A stretch of DNA of 64,000 nt, taken from contig CAWAMD010000003.1 of the NCBI GenBank assembly GCA_963783045.1, positions 62,001-126,000 of the forward strand, read 5' to 3'. The position numbers and the translations under genes were made by a program. The DNA is from CAWAMD01 sp963783045. GTDB lineage: Bacteria > Actinomycetota > Nitriliruptoria > Nitriliruptorales > Nitriliruptoraceae. A model generated the notes under the pieces. That model made no database searches, was not told where the DNA came from, and saw only the letters and a program-made list of their open reading frames with translations. Of this stretch, positions 35,288-45,132 are shown piece after piece (position 1 is the stretch's first letter; every line of letters starts with the position of its first letter).

Positions 35288-38044
35288 TCAGCCGCCGACC
35301 TGGCTCCGGATCTCGTCGGCGACCCGTTCGGCGATCGCCGCGGGGCCGCCGGTGAGGACGACGGCATCGAGGCCGTCCCGGTGGTCGACGAGCCACTGCC
35401 GGGCCGGCGGCGAGTCGTCCAGGGCGGTGGCGCCGACGAGGAGCAGGACCCCGCCGTCATGGGCTGCCGCGGGTGAGGCGGCGAGCGTGTCGGGCCAGTC
35501 GGCACCGGTGGCGAACCACGTCCGCGAGGGGTCCGCACCGGCCTGGACGGCGGCGTCCGCCACCGCGCGGGAGGTCGCGTACCGGGTGGCGCCGGCGATC
35601 CGGTCGACGGTGTCGGCCTGCTCGTCGATCCGGCGCGCCACGGCGTCGCTGACCGCCGCCGTGCCCCCGACGATGGTGGCGCGCGTCGGAGCGAGCTCTC
35701 CCAGCGCCTGTCGGGTCGCCGCCGGGACCTGGTCGTGGGTGACGAGCAGGATCGGCCGGTGCTGGCGTGCCGCCAGGGCGGACACGGCGACGGCGTCGGG
35801 CCAGCCGCGCCCCGGGTCGCTGTTCGCGCCCTCGGCCACGTAGACGGCGTCGCTGGCGGCGGTGCGCCCGACCGCGGCCGCGACGAGTCGGGCCGTGTCG
35901 AACCGGTCGGTCCCGGCGATGCGGTGGACGGCGTCCACGCCGGCCGCACGGAGGTCGTCGTCGACCCGGGCGGCGAGGGCCTGGCTGCCCCCGAGGACGT
36001 AGGCGGTCGTGGCTCCGAGCCGGCCGACCTCACGCGCGGCCGCGGGGTGGAGCCGGTCGTGGCCGGTGAGGAGCACGGGCGCGTCGTGGGCACCGGCGAG
36101 GACGGCGCCGGCGAGCGCGTCGGGATAGGCCTCTGCGGTGGCGACCACGACCGTGTCGGCGCGGGTGAAGGTCGCGCGGGCGATGGCGGCCGCCGTCTCG
36201 ACGCGGCCGGCGCCGGCGAGCCGCGTGAGCTGCGGAGTGCCCGTGTCGGCCGTGCCCCCGCCGGTGCCGCCGGTACCGCCGGTGCCGCCGGTTCCACCCG
36301 TGCCACCGGTCCCGCCCGTACCACCGGTCCCGCCCGTGCCGGTCCCCCCGCCGCTGCCGCCGGTCGGGGCGTCGTCGTCGAGGATGGTCGCCGTCGCGCT
36401 CGTGGCCGCGGGATCGAGCTCGCCGCCGTTCGGGGCGCTCAGCGTGACCGTCACCGTCTCGTCGGGCTCGGTGACCGCATCGTCGACGCTGTCGACGGTC
36501 ACCTGCTGCTCGGTGGTGCCGGCCGGGAAGACGAGCCGGCCGCTGGCGGCGGTGTAGTCGGATCCTGCCGTCGCCGACCCGTCGCTGGTCTGCCAGCGGA
36601 CGGTGACCGTGTCCTGCTGGGGCTGGGCGAGGCGCACGTCGAAGGTCAGCGGTGTGCCCTCGTACGCGGGCGTGCCCGCATGGATCTGGAGGGTCCGCCC
36701 GGAGAGGATCTGCAGGGAGAAGCCGGCGACGGGGTTCCCGACCGCGTCGTGGTAGCCGCCGCGCTCGGGCGGGGTCCAGCGGATCGTCCCGACCGCGGTG
36801 TCGCTCGTGCTGATGGTCCGGCGGCTGCCGGTGCCGCTCACCTGCAGGGCCTGGATGCCGTCGTCGAGCGTCCACTGCGCCGGATCGTCACTGCCGGTGA
36901 CCGGCTCCGAGAGGTCGACCGTCACGTGCGTCCCGTCGCCCGTGGCCAGCTGCGCGACCGGCGCGGTCGTGTCGAGCCGGTAGGTCGCGGTGTCCCAGCC
37001 GGGGCTGGGGTTGCCGGCAGCATCGACCGCGCGGGCATAGATGGTGGTGGTGCCCTCGGGCAGCGTCGCCGCCGTCACGTCCGCCGTGACGGTGCCGTCG
37101 TGGTCGGCTGCCGTGGCGGACCCGAGCACCCGGTCCCCCGAGGTCAGGCCGTCCACGCCGTCGGTCTCGGCGTACAGCGCCGCCTCGTGGCCGGTCGTGA
37201 TGTCGGTGACGCGGACGCCCGGGGTCGGGTCGTTGGCGGCCACGGGCCCCGAGGCGTCGACGCCGGCGAGACGGGCGATGGTCGGCACGGCGGGCGGGAC
37301 GGCATCGGTCGCCGTCGTCTCCCGCGCGGCGGCCGACGGATCCATGGACCAGCCGGCGCCGTCCCGGTAGGGCGGGCTGAGCGTGCCCTGCATGGGGGCG
37401 TAGGCGAGCTGCGCCGAGGGGTCCTCGCCACGTGCGGCGCTGAGGCGCAGCGCTCGGGCGTCGCCCTCGCCGCTGACCGACACCACGGAGCGCTGGCCGT
37501 CGACGAGCCAGTCCGAGGCCTGGTCGCCGAGGCTGCCCGGGTGGGTGACGGGCTCGTCGAAGCGGACGAGGATCGTGTCCGGTGCCACGAACGACGCCCC
37601 GGCGAGGAAGGGGCGCACCCGGTCGATGGTGACCACCGCGGACGTGCCGACGGCGTCGGATCCGTCCGGCTGCTGGACGACGACGCGGAGCTGCACGGCC
37701 GTCGCGTCGGCCGGGACCGTCTGGGTGCTCAGCGTCCAGCTGCCGACCAGGGTGCCGCTGCTGTCGGCCTCGAGAGGATGTGACGCGTCGGGGTTCGTGA
37801 CGTCGATCGCACCGTCGAGCGGAGCGCCGTCCGCGGCGAAGAAGCGCAGCGTCCCGGCCGTGATGGCCGCATCCGGATCGATGCTGCCCCCGAAGGTGAC
37901 CTCGTCGAAGGGCTTGACGGCGGTCTGGCCGTCGGGCGGGGAGAGCGTCGGCGCGGGCCGCGTGGCGGCGTGACCGGCCGCGGGGACGAGCAGGACTCCG
38001 AGGAGCAGCAGGACCGCGAGCGGGGCGGTTCGGCGGCGAGACAT
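35288..38044 (-). CDS. Secreted Ig-like/Calx-beta protein with cell wall-binding repeats 2
   Basis: 918 residues. A signal peptide (LAVLLLLGVLLVPAAGHAAT) precedes several SbsA/Big-type Ig-like domains (about 30-440). A Calx-beta domain follows (TVRWQTSDGSATAGSDYTAA, about 455-560), then a linker of GGT/GGTG repeats (about 565-600), then three CWB2 repeats: RLAGAGRVETAAAIARATF, HRIAGTDRFDTARLVAAAV and DRIAGATRYATSRAVADAAV with the VVVATAEAYPDALAGAVLA type core. CWB2 anchors proteins non-covalently to wall polymers. The whole is probably an adhesin or S-layer-like component. The neighbour at 38155-40749 has similar Ig-like domains but no anchor. Confidence 0.9.
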   Translation of the reverse strand: MSRRRTAPLAVLLLLGVLLVPAAGHAATRPAPTLSPPDGQTAVKPFDEVTFGGSIDPDAAITAGTLRFFAADGAPLDGAIDVTNPDASHPLEADSSGTLVGSWTLSTQTVPADATAVQLRVVVQQPDGSDAVGTSAVVTIDRVRPFLAGASFVAPDTILVRFDEPVTHPGSLGDQASDWLVDGQRSVVSVSGEGDARALRLSAARGEDPSAQLAYAPMQGTLSPPYRDGAGWSMDPSAAARETTATDAVPPAVPTIARLAGVDASGPVAANDPTPGVRVTDITTGHEAALYAETDGVDGLTSGDRVLGSATAADHDGTVTADVTAATLPEGTTTIYARAVDAAGNPSPGWDTATYRLDTTAPVAQLATGDGTHVTVDLSEPVTGSDDPAQWTLDDGIQALQVSGTGSRRTISTSDTAVGTIRWTPPERGGYHDAVGNPVAGFSLQILSGRTLQIHAGTPAYEGTPLTFDVRLAQPQQDTVTVRWQTSDGSATAGSDYTAASGRLVFPAGTTEQQVTVDSVDDAVTEPDETVTVTLSAPNGGELDPAATSATATILDDDAPTGGSGGGTGTGGTGGTGGTGGTGGTGGTGGTGGTGGGTADTGTPQLTRLAGAGRVETAAAIARATFTRADTVVVATAEAYPDALAGAVLAGAHDAPVLLTGHDRLHPAAAREVGRLGATTAYVLGGSQALAARVDDDLRAAGVDAVHRIAGTDRFDTARLVAAAVGRTAASDAVYVAEGANSDPGRGWPDAVAVSALAARQHRPILLVTHDQVPAATRQALGELAPTRATIVGGTAAVSDAVARRIDEQADTVDRIAGATRYATSRAVADAAVQAGADPSRTWFATGADWPDTLAASPAAAHDGGVLLLVGATALDDSPPARQWLVDHRDGLDAVVLTGGPAAIAERVADEIRSQVGG
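36240..36357. repeat. Gly-Gly-Thr linker-coding short repeats
   Basis: Repeated 6- to 9-bp units of the CCGCCGGTG/CCACCGGT type on the plus strand encode about ten GGT triplets in the linker between the Calx-beta domain and the CWB2 repeats of the 35288-38044 protein. Such tracts are prone to length change without loss of frame. Confidence 0.75.
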
Positions 38045-38100
38045 CGCGAAGCTCCCCCTGCGTGGCGGCTGCGGCGCACCGCGTGAGTGTGCCGAACACG

Positions 38101-38138
38101 GGGAGGGCTCGCCGGCTTTCGGGCCGCCGAACCCTCCC
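38101..38138 (-). terminator. Terminator hairpin between the two large secreted-protein genes
   Basis: Sixteen-base arms (38101-38116 and 38123-38138) pair with two mismatches around the loop TTTCGG. It lies just after the stop of the 38155-40749 gene and upstream of the CWB2 gene, so the two are probably transcribed separately. Confidence 0.6.
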
Positions 38139-38154
38139 GTGCGGTTCGGCTGGT

Positions 38155-40749
38155 CTACGAGACGGGTTGCGAGCTGTCCACGAGCACGTTGCCCGCACGG
38201 TCCTCGTAGCGGGTGCCGCTCCCGATGCCGCTGAACTCGTAGAGGATCGTCTCCAGGGCGGCGTTCGCGGCCTGCTGCTCCATGGTCACCTGGATGGTGT
38301 CCCCGCTGCTGCTGACGCTCGTGGCGGCGTAGGTCTCGGCGAGGTAGCCGCTGCCACGCTGGGCCGCCCAGTCGGAGGCGTTGTCGCGTCCCCGGTGGGC
38401 CGGGTCGCTCGACAGCGGCTCGCTGAGCGTCACCGTCACGTCGCGGCCGTTCTGGGCCGCCTGCGTGAGCGTCGGGGCGGTGAAGTCGAAGTGCACGTCG
38501 AACCGTGCGAGCTCCGACGCGTTCCCGGCACCGTCGAGCACCTTCGCGGCGACCGTGGCGACCTCACCGTCGCCGGCAGCGAACTGGTAGGCGCCGTCCC
38601 TGTTGAGGGTGATCACGCCGCTGTCGGCCTGCTGGGTCTCCTGCTCGATCAGCGTCGACCCGCCATCCGTGACCTCGTAGAGCTTGATGGTGTCGCCCAC
38701 CGCGATGTTGCGGAACTCGAAGGTGGGCTTGTTGCCCCCGGACCAGAACTCACCGTCCTGCCGCACGCGGTCGTGGACGCGGGCGAGGTCCGCCGGTGGG
38801 GGCACGATGCCGTCGACGACGGTGATGGCCTGGTCGGCGAGGTCGTGGCTCATCTGATCCTGACCGCGGTTCGCGTCCAGGGGGGCCGGCGGCTGGTAGC
38901 GCACCGCCGGCGGCTGGTTCGGGTCGAGGTCGGAGTCGACCGTGAGGACCACGAGGTCGGCGTGCCCGGGCGTCGCCTCGCCGGTGTCGCGGTAGGCGGC
39001 CACGTCGGTGACGGTCCTGCCGTCCACGTACCAGTCGCTGGCCGAGGTGTCGGGAGAGAACGTGACCGACTCGCTCAGCGACACGGTGATGGTCCGGTTC
39101 GGGTCGGGCCGGTCCGCCGCGGGCACCACGTCGGGTGTCTGGCCGGTGATGCCGCCGGCGAAGGCGGGTGCGATGTTGTCGACGACGATGGGGTCGGAGG
39201 TTCCGGTGCTCGTCAGACCGGCGGCGTCGGCGACCGACACCACCAGCCGCACGTACCGGGTGGCCGCGGCGTACTGCGGCTCGTCGCTGCCCGAGAGGTT
39301 GCCGCTTCCGTCCATCGTGACGGTCGCCGGCAGGTTCTGCCCGATCGTTGCGAGCGCCCCGTCGAGCTGGACGAGGTGGGCGCCGGTGATGTGGCAGTCG
39401 GTGCAGTCGGCGCCGGTCGAGTCGTTGACGTTGCCGCCGTAGGTGATGGTGGCCCCGTCCTCGGTGACCTGCTCCTCACCCGGGTCGGGGTCGTCGAGGT
39501 TCGAGGCCGTGCCGGTGAGCAGGGGGCCCACGACGGGCACGTCCGTGTCGACCTTGACGGTGTCGCCGACCGGGACCTGCAGATCGACCGGGGCGCCGTT
39601 CTCGTCGGTGCCCGTGACGTGGATCGCCGGCTGGTAGCTCCCGTCGTCGAGGGCCACCTGGGACGCGGCGAACTGGAAGCCGACGGTGTCGTCGGTGGCA
39701 GCGACCTGGGTCGGCTGGGTCGCCGACGACGAGAAGGTGTCGAGGTCGAAGGTCGTGCCGCCGGTGTCGATGATGGCGGACACGTCGCCGGCACGGGCCA
39801 GCGTGGCGGTGAAGGCGTAGCTCGGCGCGCCGGGGACGGCGGCGCCGATCACGTTGCGCGGGTCGAGGGTCCCGCCCTGGTAGGTCAGGCCGAGCTTCTG
39901 CACCACGTGGATGGTGTCGCTCGAGCGACCGAGCGCGTCGGCGTTCGCGTCCGTGGCGGTTGCGTCGGCGAACAGGGCGATGTCGGCGGCCTGCGACGGC
40001 ATGGTGGCGGTCACGTCGAAGGCGGCGCTCGAGCCGTAGGGGATGTCCGTCGCGGCCGGCGTCGTCGTCGTGGCGCCGGTCACGGTGGGCTGCACGGTGA
40101 GACCGGTGCGGCCGGTGCCGGACGGGGCGCCGTAGTTCGCGACGGTGACGCGGGCGACGACGTTGTCCTGGTCGGTCGTGACGGTGTAGTCGGTGGCGCC
40201 GCCGGGAGCGACCAGCTCGACGGACTTCACGCCGAGCACCCGCACGGCCGTGGTCAGGGCACCGTTGCTGGACGGGTCGGCCTGGGTGAAGGTCTGTCCC
40301 TCGTCGTCGGACAGGAAGACCTTGAAGTCGCGGAGGATGTCCTCCGGCGGGGCGGCCACGTCCGCGGTGAACGTGAAGGCGGCGCTGCTGCCGGGGTCGA
40401 TCTGGCTCCCGAAGAAGAACAGGTTGTCGGTGTTCTCCTTGACCTGGTACTCCCAGCCGGGCGTGTCGCCCTGCGGTCCCGTGACGACGTTGCGCGGCGG
40501 CACGATCTGCACCACGTCGACCGGTGCCTTGCTCCCGGACGACAGGCCGTCGAGCAGCGACCCCTGCGGGTAGTCCACCTGGATCGTGAACTCCTGCGCC
40601 TGGCCGCCCGCGAGCACGTCACGCGCCGAGACGATGGCGGCCGTTCCCGTCGGCTCGGCGGCGAAGGACGGCCCGGCCGCGAGCATGGACAACGCCATCG
40701 CCAGGACGGTCACGAATCCGATGCGTCTGCGCAACGGTGATGTCTGCAT
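38155..40749 (-). CDS. Large secreted Ig-like domain protein
   Basis: 864 residues from the ATG at 40747-40749 (GAGGT 4 bases upstream). A signal peptide (GFVTVLAMALSMLAAGPSFA) is followed by repeated beta-sandwich-like domains rich in Thr/Asp/Val and short SbsA-like pieces (VTVTLSEPLSSDP, ITVSLSESVTFSP). Two Cys lie close together (DCTDCHITGAH, about residue 480). There is no CWB2, LPxTG or membrane anchor at the C-terminus, which ends VLVDSSQPVS. It probably works outside the cell, perhaps with the CWB2 protein encoded downstream. The exact family is not recognised. Confidence 0.75.
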   Translation of the reverse strand: MQTSPLRRRIGFVTVLAMALSMLAAGPSFAAEPTGTAAIVSARDVLAGGQAQEFTIQVDYPQGSLLDGLSSGSKAPVDVVQIVPPRNVVTGPQGDTPGWEYQVKENTDNLFFFGSQIDPGSSAAFTFTADVAAPPEDILRDFKVFLSDDEGQTFTQADPSSNGALTTAVRVLGVKSVELVAPGGATDYTVTTDQDNVVARVTVANYGAPSGTGRTGLTVQPTVTGATTTTPAATDIPYGSSAAFDVTATMPSQAADIALFADATATDANADALGRSSDTIHVVQKLGLTYQGGTLDPRNVIGAAVPGAPSYAFTATLARAGDVSAIIDTGGTTFDLDTFSSSATQPTQVAATDDTVGFQFAASQVALDDGSYQPAIHVTGTDENGAPVDLQVPVGDTVKVDTDVPVVGPLLTGTASNLDDPDPGEEQVTEDGATITYGGNVNDSTGADCTDCHITGAHLVQLDGALATIGQNLPATVTMDGSGNLSGSDEPQYAAATRYVRLVVSVADAAGLTSTGTSDPIVVDNIAPAFAGGITGQTPDVVPAADRPDPNRTITVSLSESVTFSPDTSASDWYVDGRTVTDVAAYRDTGEATPGHADLVVLTVDSDLDPNQPPAVRYQPPAPLDANRGQDQMSHDLADQAITVVDGIVPPPADLARVHDRVRQDGEFWSGGNKPTFEFRNIAVGDTIKLYEVTDGGSTLIEQETQQADSGVITLNRDGAYQFAAGDGEVATVAAKVLDGAGNASELARFDVHFDFTAPTLTQAAQNGRDVTVTLSEPLSSDPAHRGRDNASDWAAQRGSGYLAETYAATSVSSSGDTIQVTMEQQAANAALETILYEFSGIGSGTRYEDRAGNVLVDSSQPVS

Positions 40750-40939
40750 GGTCACCTCGTCGTTCGATCCGGTCACGGAACGTGGCGACAGGCGCGCAAG
40801 GACCACCCGCCGTGACGGCGGCCCCGCACGAGCCGGCCCACGCCTACGCTGCGTCACGTCACGGAGAGGGTTCGACGGCCACTGGCCGGGTTCCTCCCCG
40901 TCGATCCGGTGATCTCGCGCGTGGGCGGTGAACGCCCGA

Positions 40940-41530
40940 TCAGTCGCCGGTGGGCTCGATCCGCCACCCCGGCGTCACGCCGACCTCGCCGAACCACCCG
41001 GCCGGCACCTCGAGCGCCGTGCGGTAGGCGTGGTCCGGCTCGTAGACGGGACACTGCGACGTGTCGGCCTCCTCGCACGGGGTCATGCGCAGCACGTCGT
41101 TGATGGTCCCGCCGGCGTCAGCGAAGGCGATGTCGAGCGGAACGAGGGTCCCCGCCATCCAGAAGCCGCCCATGTGGTCCTCCCGGAACTGGAACCACAT
41201 ACCCGCGCCGGTGGGGAGGTCGGTGACCTCCATGAGTCCGTGCTGCCGGCGCTGCGGGGTGTCGGCGACCTTGACCGCGAGGCGTTCGCGCGTGTCGGTG
41301 TCGGGTGCCACGAGATCGATGACCGCCTCGGGGTAGTCGTCGACCGACGGGTGGAGGGACGGCACCGTGGTGGCATGGACGTGCAGGGCCGGGGTCGGCG
41401 CCGCCGGGGCCTGGGACGCCGGGGCCGGCGCGGCACCGCCCTGCGAGGACGAGCCGCTACAGCCGGCCAGGACGAGCAGGGTCGCGACGAGCGCGGCCAG
41501 CAGCGTCGGGCGGGGCGTGTCGGGAGCCAT
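40940..41530 (-). CDS. DUF192 domain lipoprotein
   Basis: 196 residues from the ATG at 41528-41530. The lipobox is in LLVLAGC-S (Cys about 22), a Ser/Ala/Pro linker follows, and then the DUF192 domain: VKVADTPQRRQHGLMEVTDL, GAGMWFQFREDHMGGFWMAG, PLDIAFADAGGTI and ALEVPAGWFGEVGVTPG. This small beta-barrel family occurs in secreted bacterial and archaeal proteins without a proven biochemical role. No strong ribosome site is seen; a TAGCGT 7 bases before the ATG would fit a leaderless transcript. Confidence 0.85.
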   Translation of the reverse strand: MAPDTPRPTLLAALVATLLVLAGCSGSSSQGGAAPAPASQAPAAPTPALHVHATTVPSLHPSVDDYPEAVIDLVAPDTDTRERLAVKVADTPQRRQHGLMEVTDLPTGAGMWFQFREDHMGGFWMAGTLVPLDIAFADAGGTINDVLRMTPCEEADTSQCPVYEPDHAYRTALEVPAGWFGEVGVTPGWRIEPTGD

Positions 41531-41642
41531 CGCCGGCACGCTAGCCTGCGGCCGCGCCGGCGGCGACGGACCGCGCCGCCCGACCGAGCGTCCGAGCCGC
41601 CGCCCCGAGCGGTTCCCACCTGCCACTCCTCAGGAGGCGTGC

Positions 41643-42167
41643 ATGGCTGCCCTGGCCGTCATCGCGATCGGTGCCGACCGTCCCGGGATCGTCGCTGCGG
41701 TCGCGCAGGTGCTGCGCGACCGGGGCGGCAACGTCGAGGACTCGGCGATGACGATCCTCGGGGGCCACTTCGCGATGATGCTGCTCGTGACGACCGACAG
41801 CCGACCGGAGGACCTGCGAAGCGCCCTGCAGGACGCCACGGCGGAGCTCGGCCTCACCATCTCGGTCACCCCGGCGGCAGGCGGGCACCGCGGCGTAGGG
41901 CCGACGCACGTGCTCAGCGTCTACGGCAGCGACCGGCCCGGGATCCTCGCCGGGGTCACGCAGTCGCTGGCCGACGCCGGCGCGAACATCACCGACCTCG
42001 AGACCCGCGTGCTGTCCGCCGACGAGGACCCGATCTACGCCATGGTGATCGAGGTCGCGCTGCCGGAAGCGGGCGCCGACGACGACGTGGCGGATCGGCT
42101 GGCCGCGACCTGCGCCGAGCTCGGCGTCGACCACACGCTGCGTCCGATCGAGACGGAGACCTACTAG
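41643..42167 (+). CDS. Double ACT-domain protein (glycine cleavage repressor GcvR-like)
   Basis: 174 residues with two tandem ACT domains: AVIAIGADRPGIVAAVAQVL then RDRGGNVEDSAMTILGGHFA, and THVLSVYGSDRPGILAGVTQ then ADAGANITDLETRVL. The ADRPGI and GNVxDS motifs are those of GcvR-type ACT repeats, which bind glycine or other amino acids as regulatory ligands. There is no DNA-binding domain. AGGAGG lies 6 bases before the ATG. The stop codon's last base is the first base of the deformylase GTG, so the two genes are translationally coupled. Confidence 0.88.
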   Translation: MAALAVIAIGADRPGIVAAVAQVLRDRGGNVEDSAMTILGGHFAMMLLVTTDSRPEDLRSALQDATAELGLTISVTPAAGGHRGVGPTHVLSVYGSDRPGILAGVTQSLADAGANITDLETRVLSADEDPIYAMVIEVALPEAGADDDVADRLAATCAELGVDHTLRPIETETY

Positions 42168-42691
42168 TGGGCCTTCGTCCCGTCGTGCGCTACCCGGCGA
42201 GGGTGCTCAAGGGCATCGCCGGGCCGGTCGGCGCGATCGGCGAGGCCGAGCGCCGCCTGGCCACCGACCTCGTCGACACGATGTACGACGCGCCCGGCAC
42301 CGTCGGGCTCGCCGCGCCGCAGATCGGCGTGCCGCTGCGGGCCTTCGCGCTCGACATCTCGGTGATGAAGTCCAAGCACGACAACCACGGGCTCGTGGTG
42401 CTCTTCGATCCGGAGCTGCTGCTGGCCGACGGCTCGGACCTGCGGCGGGAAGGGTGCCTGTCGGTGCCGGATTACACGTGCGACGTGCGACGGGCCACGG
42501 ACATCGTCGTGCGGGGCATCACGCCCGAGGGCGAGCAGCGGGTCGTCGAGGCGTCGGGCTTCGAGGCACGCGCGTTCCAGCACGAGCTCGACCATCTCGA
42601 CGGGCTCCTGGTGCTCGACCGCGTCGCGTCGGCACGCACCGACGTGTTCCGCCGCCGGCGCTACGCCCGCCGCGGCGAGCACAACCAGTAG
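42167..42691 (+). CDS. def: Peptide deformylase
   Basis: 174 residues from a GTG overlapping the previous stop. The three metal-site motifs are present: GTVGLAAPQIG (motif 1, GxGLAAPQ), REGCLSVPDY (motif 2, EGCLS with the metal Cys) and QHELDHLDG (motif 3, HExDH with metal His residues and catalytic Glu). The enzyme removes the formyl group from new proteins. Other def copies may exist in the genome, since pairing with an ACT protein is not the usual def-fmt context. Confidence 0.94.
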   Translation: MGLRPVVRYPARVLKGIAGPVGAIGEAERRLATDLVDTMYDAPGTVGLAAPQIGVPLRAFALDISVMKSKHDNHGLVVLFDPELLLADGSDLRREGCLSVPDYTCDVRRATDIVVRGITPEGEQRVVEASGFEARAFQHELDHLDGLLVLDRVASARTDVFRRRRYARRGEHNQ

Positions 42692-42874
42692 CGGGCGCGC
42701 CCGCGACGCAGCCCACGGGCACACCCTGCAGCCGTCCGTCGGGCCGGTCGACGGTTGGGTCGGCTCCGACGCCCCGCGTAGACTCCGGTTCGTCCGCGCT
42801 GCGCGCGTGCCGGGAGCCGGCGGCACGAGACCGTTCTGCGCACGCGGTGTTCCCCCACTCTGGAGGTCGTCCGC

Positions 42875-45115
42875 GTGGACTCCGACACGATCCTGACCGT
42901 CGCCCGCGTCGTGGGCGGCATCGCCGTGATCGCGATCGCCGGTGGCTTCGCCGCCAAGCGCATCCTGTGGCTCTACGGCCTCGTGCGCGCTGCCCAGCCC
43001 CAGCCGGAGCGGACCACCCGCTCCCACCTGGTCGGCAACATCCGGTACTGGGTCGCGAAGATCCTCGGCCAGCAGAAGCTCCTGCGCTGGTCGCTGCCGG
43101 GCATGGCCCACTTCTGGGTGTTCTGGAGCTTCATCATCGTCCAGACCACCCTCCTGGAGGCCGCCGGCGAGCTGTTCCTCGGTCCGGACTTCCAGATCCC
43201 GCTGCTCAACCGCGTCTCGCTCGGCGGCGTGACGCTCTACGACCTGCTCGGCTTCGGGCAGGACGCCCTGATCGGGCTGAGCATCGTCGGGATCGTCATC
43301 TTCGCCGCGATCCGCTTCGCACTCGACCCCGAGCGCACCGGCCGGGAGAGCCGGTTCTCGGGCTCGAACCTCAACCACGGCTGGTGGGTCCTGATGGGTG
43401 AGTTCCTCACCGTCTGGACGCTGCTCGTCGCCCACGGGATCCGCTTCCAGCTCGGCCACGCCCCGACCCAGGCGGCCTTCCTGTCGCAGCAGTTCGGTGA
43501 CGCCTTCAACGGCATGAGCACCAGCACGCTCGAGTGGACGGCGCTGTTCATGCTGCTGACCCACATCACCATCGTCGGCTGGTTCCTGAACTTCGTGCTG
43601 CGCTCGAAGCACCTGCACGTGCTGACCATCCCGTTCCAGGAGATCTTCGCGAACCAGCCGAAGTCGCTGGGTGGCCTGCCGAACCAGGAGATCGACTACG
43701 AGGCGATGGACGAGAACACCATCCTCGGGGTCGGCCAGGTCGAGCACTTCGGGTTCAAGCACGTGCTCGACATGTACACGTGCACCGAGTGCGGACGCTG
43801 CCAGTCGCAGTGCCCGGCGTGGAACACCGGCAAGCCGCTGTCGCCCAAGATGGTCGTCATGGACCTGCGCGACCACCTCTACGAGAAGGGCGACTACCTG
43901 CTCGGCCGTCAGTCCGAGGAGGAGGCCGGCGACGTGCTCAACATGTCGCTCGTCGGCCAGCAGCCGGGGCAAGAGGACGCGGTCATCGACTTCGACGTGC
44001 TGTGGTCGTGCACGACCTGCGGCGCCTGCGTCGAGGAGTGCCCGGTCGACATCGAGCACGTGAACATGATCGTCGACATGCGCCGGTACAAGGCGATGAT
44101 GGAGTCCTCGTTCCCGCAGGAAGCCGGGGTGATGCTCCGCAACGTCGAGAACTCCGGCGATCCGTGGGGCGTCGGGCAGTCCAAGCGTGAGGACTGGACC
44201 GAGAAGCTCGACTTCGACATCCCTCGCGCGCAGCCCGGCACCCCGCTCGACGACGACATCGAGTACCTGTTCTGGACCGGCTGTGCCGGCGCCGTCGACG
44301 ACCGCTCGAAGAAGATCTCGCAGTCGATCGCGACGCTGCTGCACGAAGCCGGCGCGACGTTCGCGATCCTCGGCAACAACGAGACCTGCACCGGCGACCC
44401 GGCGCGGCGCCTCGGCATGGAGTACCTGTTCCAGATGAAGGCGCAGGAGAACGTCGAGACGCTGAACTCGATCGGCGCCGACAAGAAGAAGATCATCGCC
44501 TGGTGCCCGCACTGCTTCAACACCCTGAAGAACGAGTACCCGGACTTCGACGGCCACTTCGAGGTGCTGCACCACTCCGAGGTGCTCTCCCACCTCATCG
44601 ACACCGGCAAGCTCGTGGCGACCGCCGAGCTCGACAAGCGGATCACCTACCACGACCCGTGCTACCTCGGCCGCCACAACGAGGTCTACTCGACGCCACG
44701 GAAGGTCGTGGACGCCGTCCCGGGCCTGAAGCCGACGGAGATGCACCGTTGCCGGTCCAACGGCTTCTGCTGCGGCGCCGGCGGGGCGCGCATGTGGATG
44801 GAGGAGGACATCGGCAAGCGCGTCAACATCGAGCGCATCGAGGAGGCCCTGGAGACCAACCCGGACCTCATCTCGACCGCCTGCCCGTTCTGCACGACCA
44901 TGCTGTCCGACGGGATCGCGCAGAAGGTGCAGGAGGGCGCGATCGAAGAGGGCACGGTCGAGGTCCTCGACATCTCCGAGGTGCTCCAGCGCGGTCGTCT
45001 GCTGCCCGTCGCGTCGCAGGGCGTGCAGGGCGATGGCGCCTCCGGGAACGGCTCCTCCGGTGACAACGAGCCCTCCGGCCCCGGCGGCGAGCCGGCTGAC
45101 AGCACGACCGGCTGA
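42875..45115 (+). CDS. Membrane-bound Fe-S oxidoreductase (HdrD/FadF-like)
   Basis: 746 residues. The first 290 have a NarI/DsrM-like membrane part with five or six helices (GMAHFWVFWSFIIVQTTLLE, ALFMLLTHITIVGWFLNFVL). Then come two [4Fe-4S] motifs, CTECGRCQSQCP and CTTCGACVEECP, and two CCG domains (WCPHCFNTLKN, HDPCYLGRHNEVY, CCGAGGARMWMEE, ACPFCTTMLSDG). This is the layout of heterodisulfide-reductase-like proteins such as FadF and mycobacterial Rv0338c, thought to pass electrons from acyl-CoA oxidation via ETF to membrane quinones. GTG start, GGAGG upstream. No etf genes are in the window. The tail is Gly/Ser-rich. Confidence 0.9.
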   Translation: MDSDTILTVARVVGGIAVIAIAGGFAAKRILWLYGLVRAAQPQPERTTRSHLVGNIRYWVAKILGQQKLLRWSLPGMAHFWVFWSFIIVQTTLLEAAGELFLGPDFQIPLLNRVSLGGVTLYDLLGFGQDALIGLSIVGIVIFAAIRFALDPERTGRESRFSGSNLNHGWWVLMGEFLTVWTLLVAHGIRFQLGHAPTQAAFLSQQFGDAFNGMSTSTLEWTALFMLLTHITIVGWFLNFVLRSKHLHVLTIPFQEIFANQPKSLGGLPNQEIDYEAMDENTILGVGQVEHFGFKHVLDMYTCTECGRCQSQCPAWNTGKPLSPKMVVMDLRDHLYEKGDYLLGRQSEEEAGDVLNMSLVGQQPGQEDAVIDFDVLWSCTTCGACVEECPVDIEHVNMIVDMRRYKAMMESSFPQEAGVMLRNVENSGDPWGVGQSKREDWTEKLDFDIPRAQPGTPLDDDIEYLFWTGCAGAVDDRSKKISQSIATLLHEAGATFAILGNNETCTGDPARRLGMEYLFQMKAQENVETLNSIGADKKKIIAWCPHCFNTLKNEYPDFDGHFEVLHHSEVLSHLIDTGKLVATAELDKRITYHDPCYLGRHNEVYSTPRKVVDAVPGLKPTEMHRCRSNGFCCGAGGARMWMEEDIGKRVNIERIEEALETNPDLISTACPFCTTMLSDGIAQKVQEGAIEEGTVEVLDISEVLQRGRLLPVASQGVQGDGASGNGSSGDNEPSGPGGEPADSTTG

Positions 45116-45132
45116 CGGTCACGACGACGTGA

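Noticed and set aside
38062..40740. 892-codon plus-strand frame opposite the secreted protein
   Set aside because: Mirror of the minus-strand gene; composition is the usual antisense pattern of high-GC genes and it lacks a family signature.
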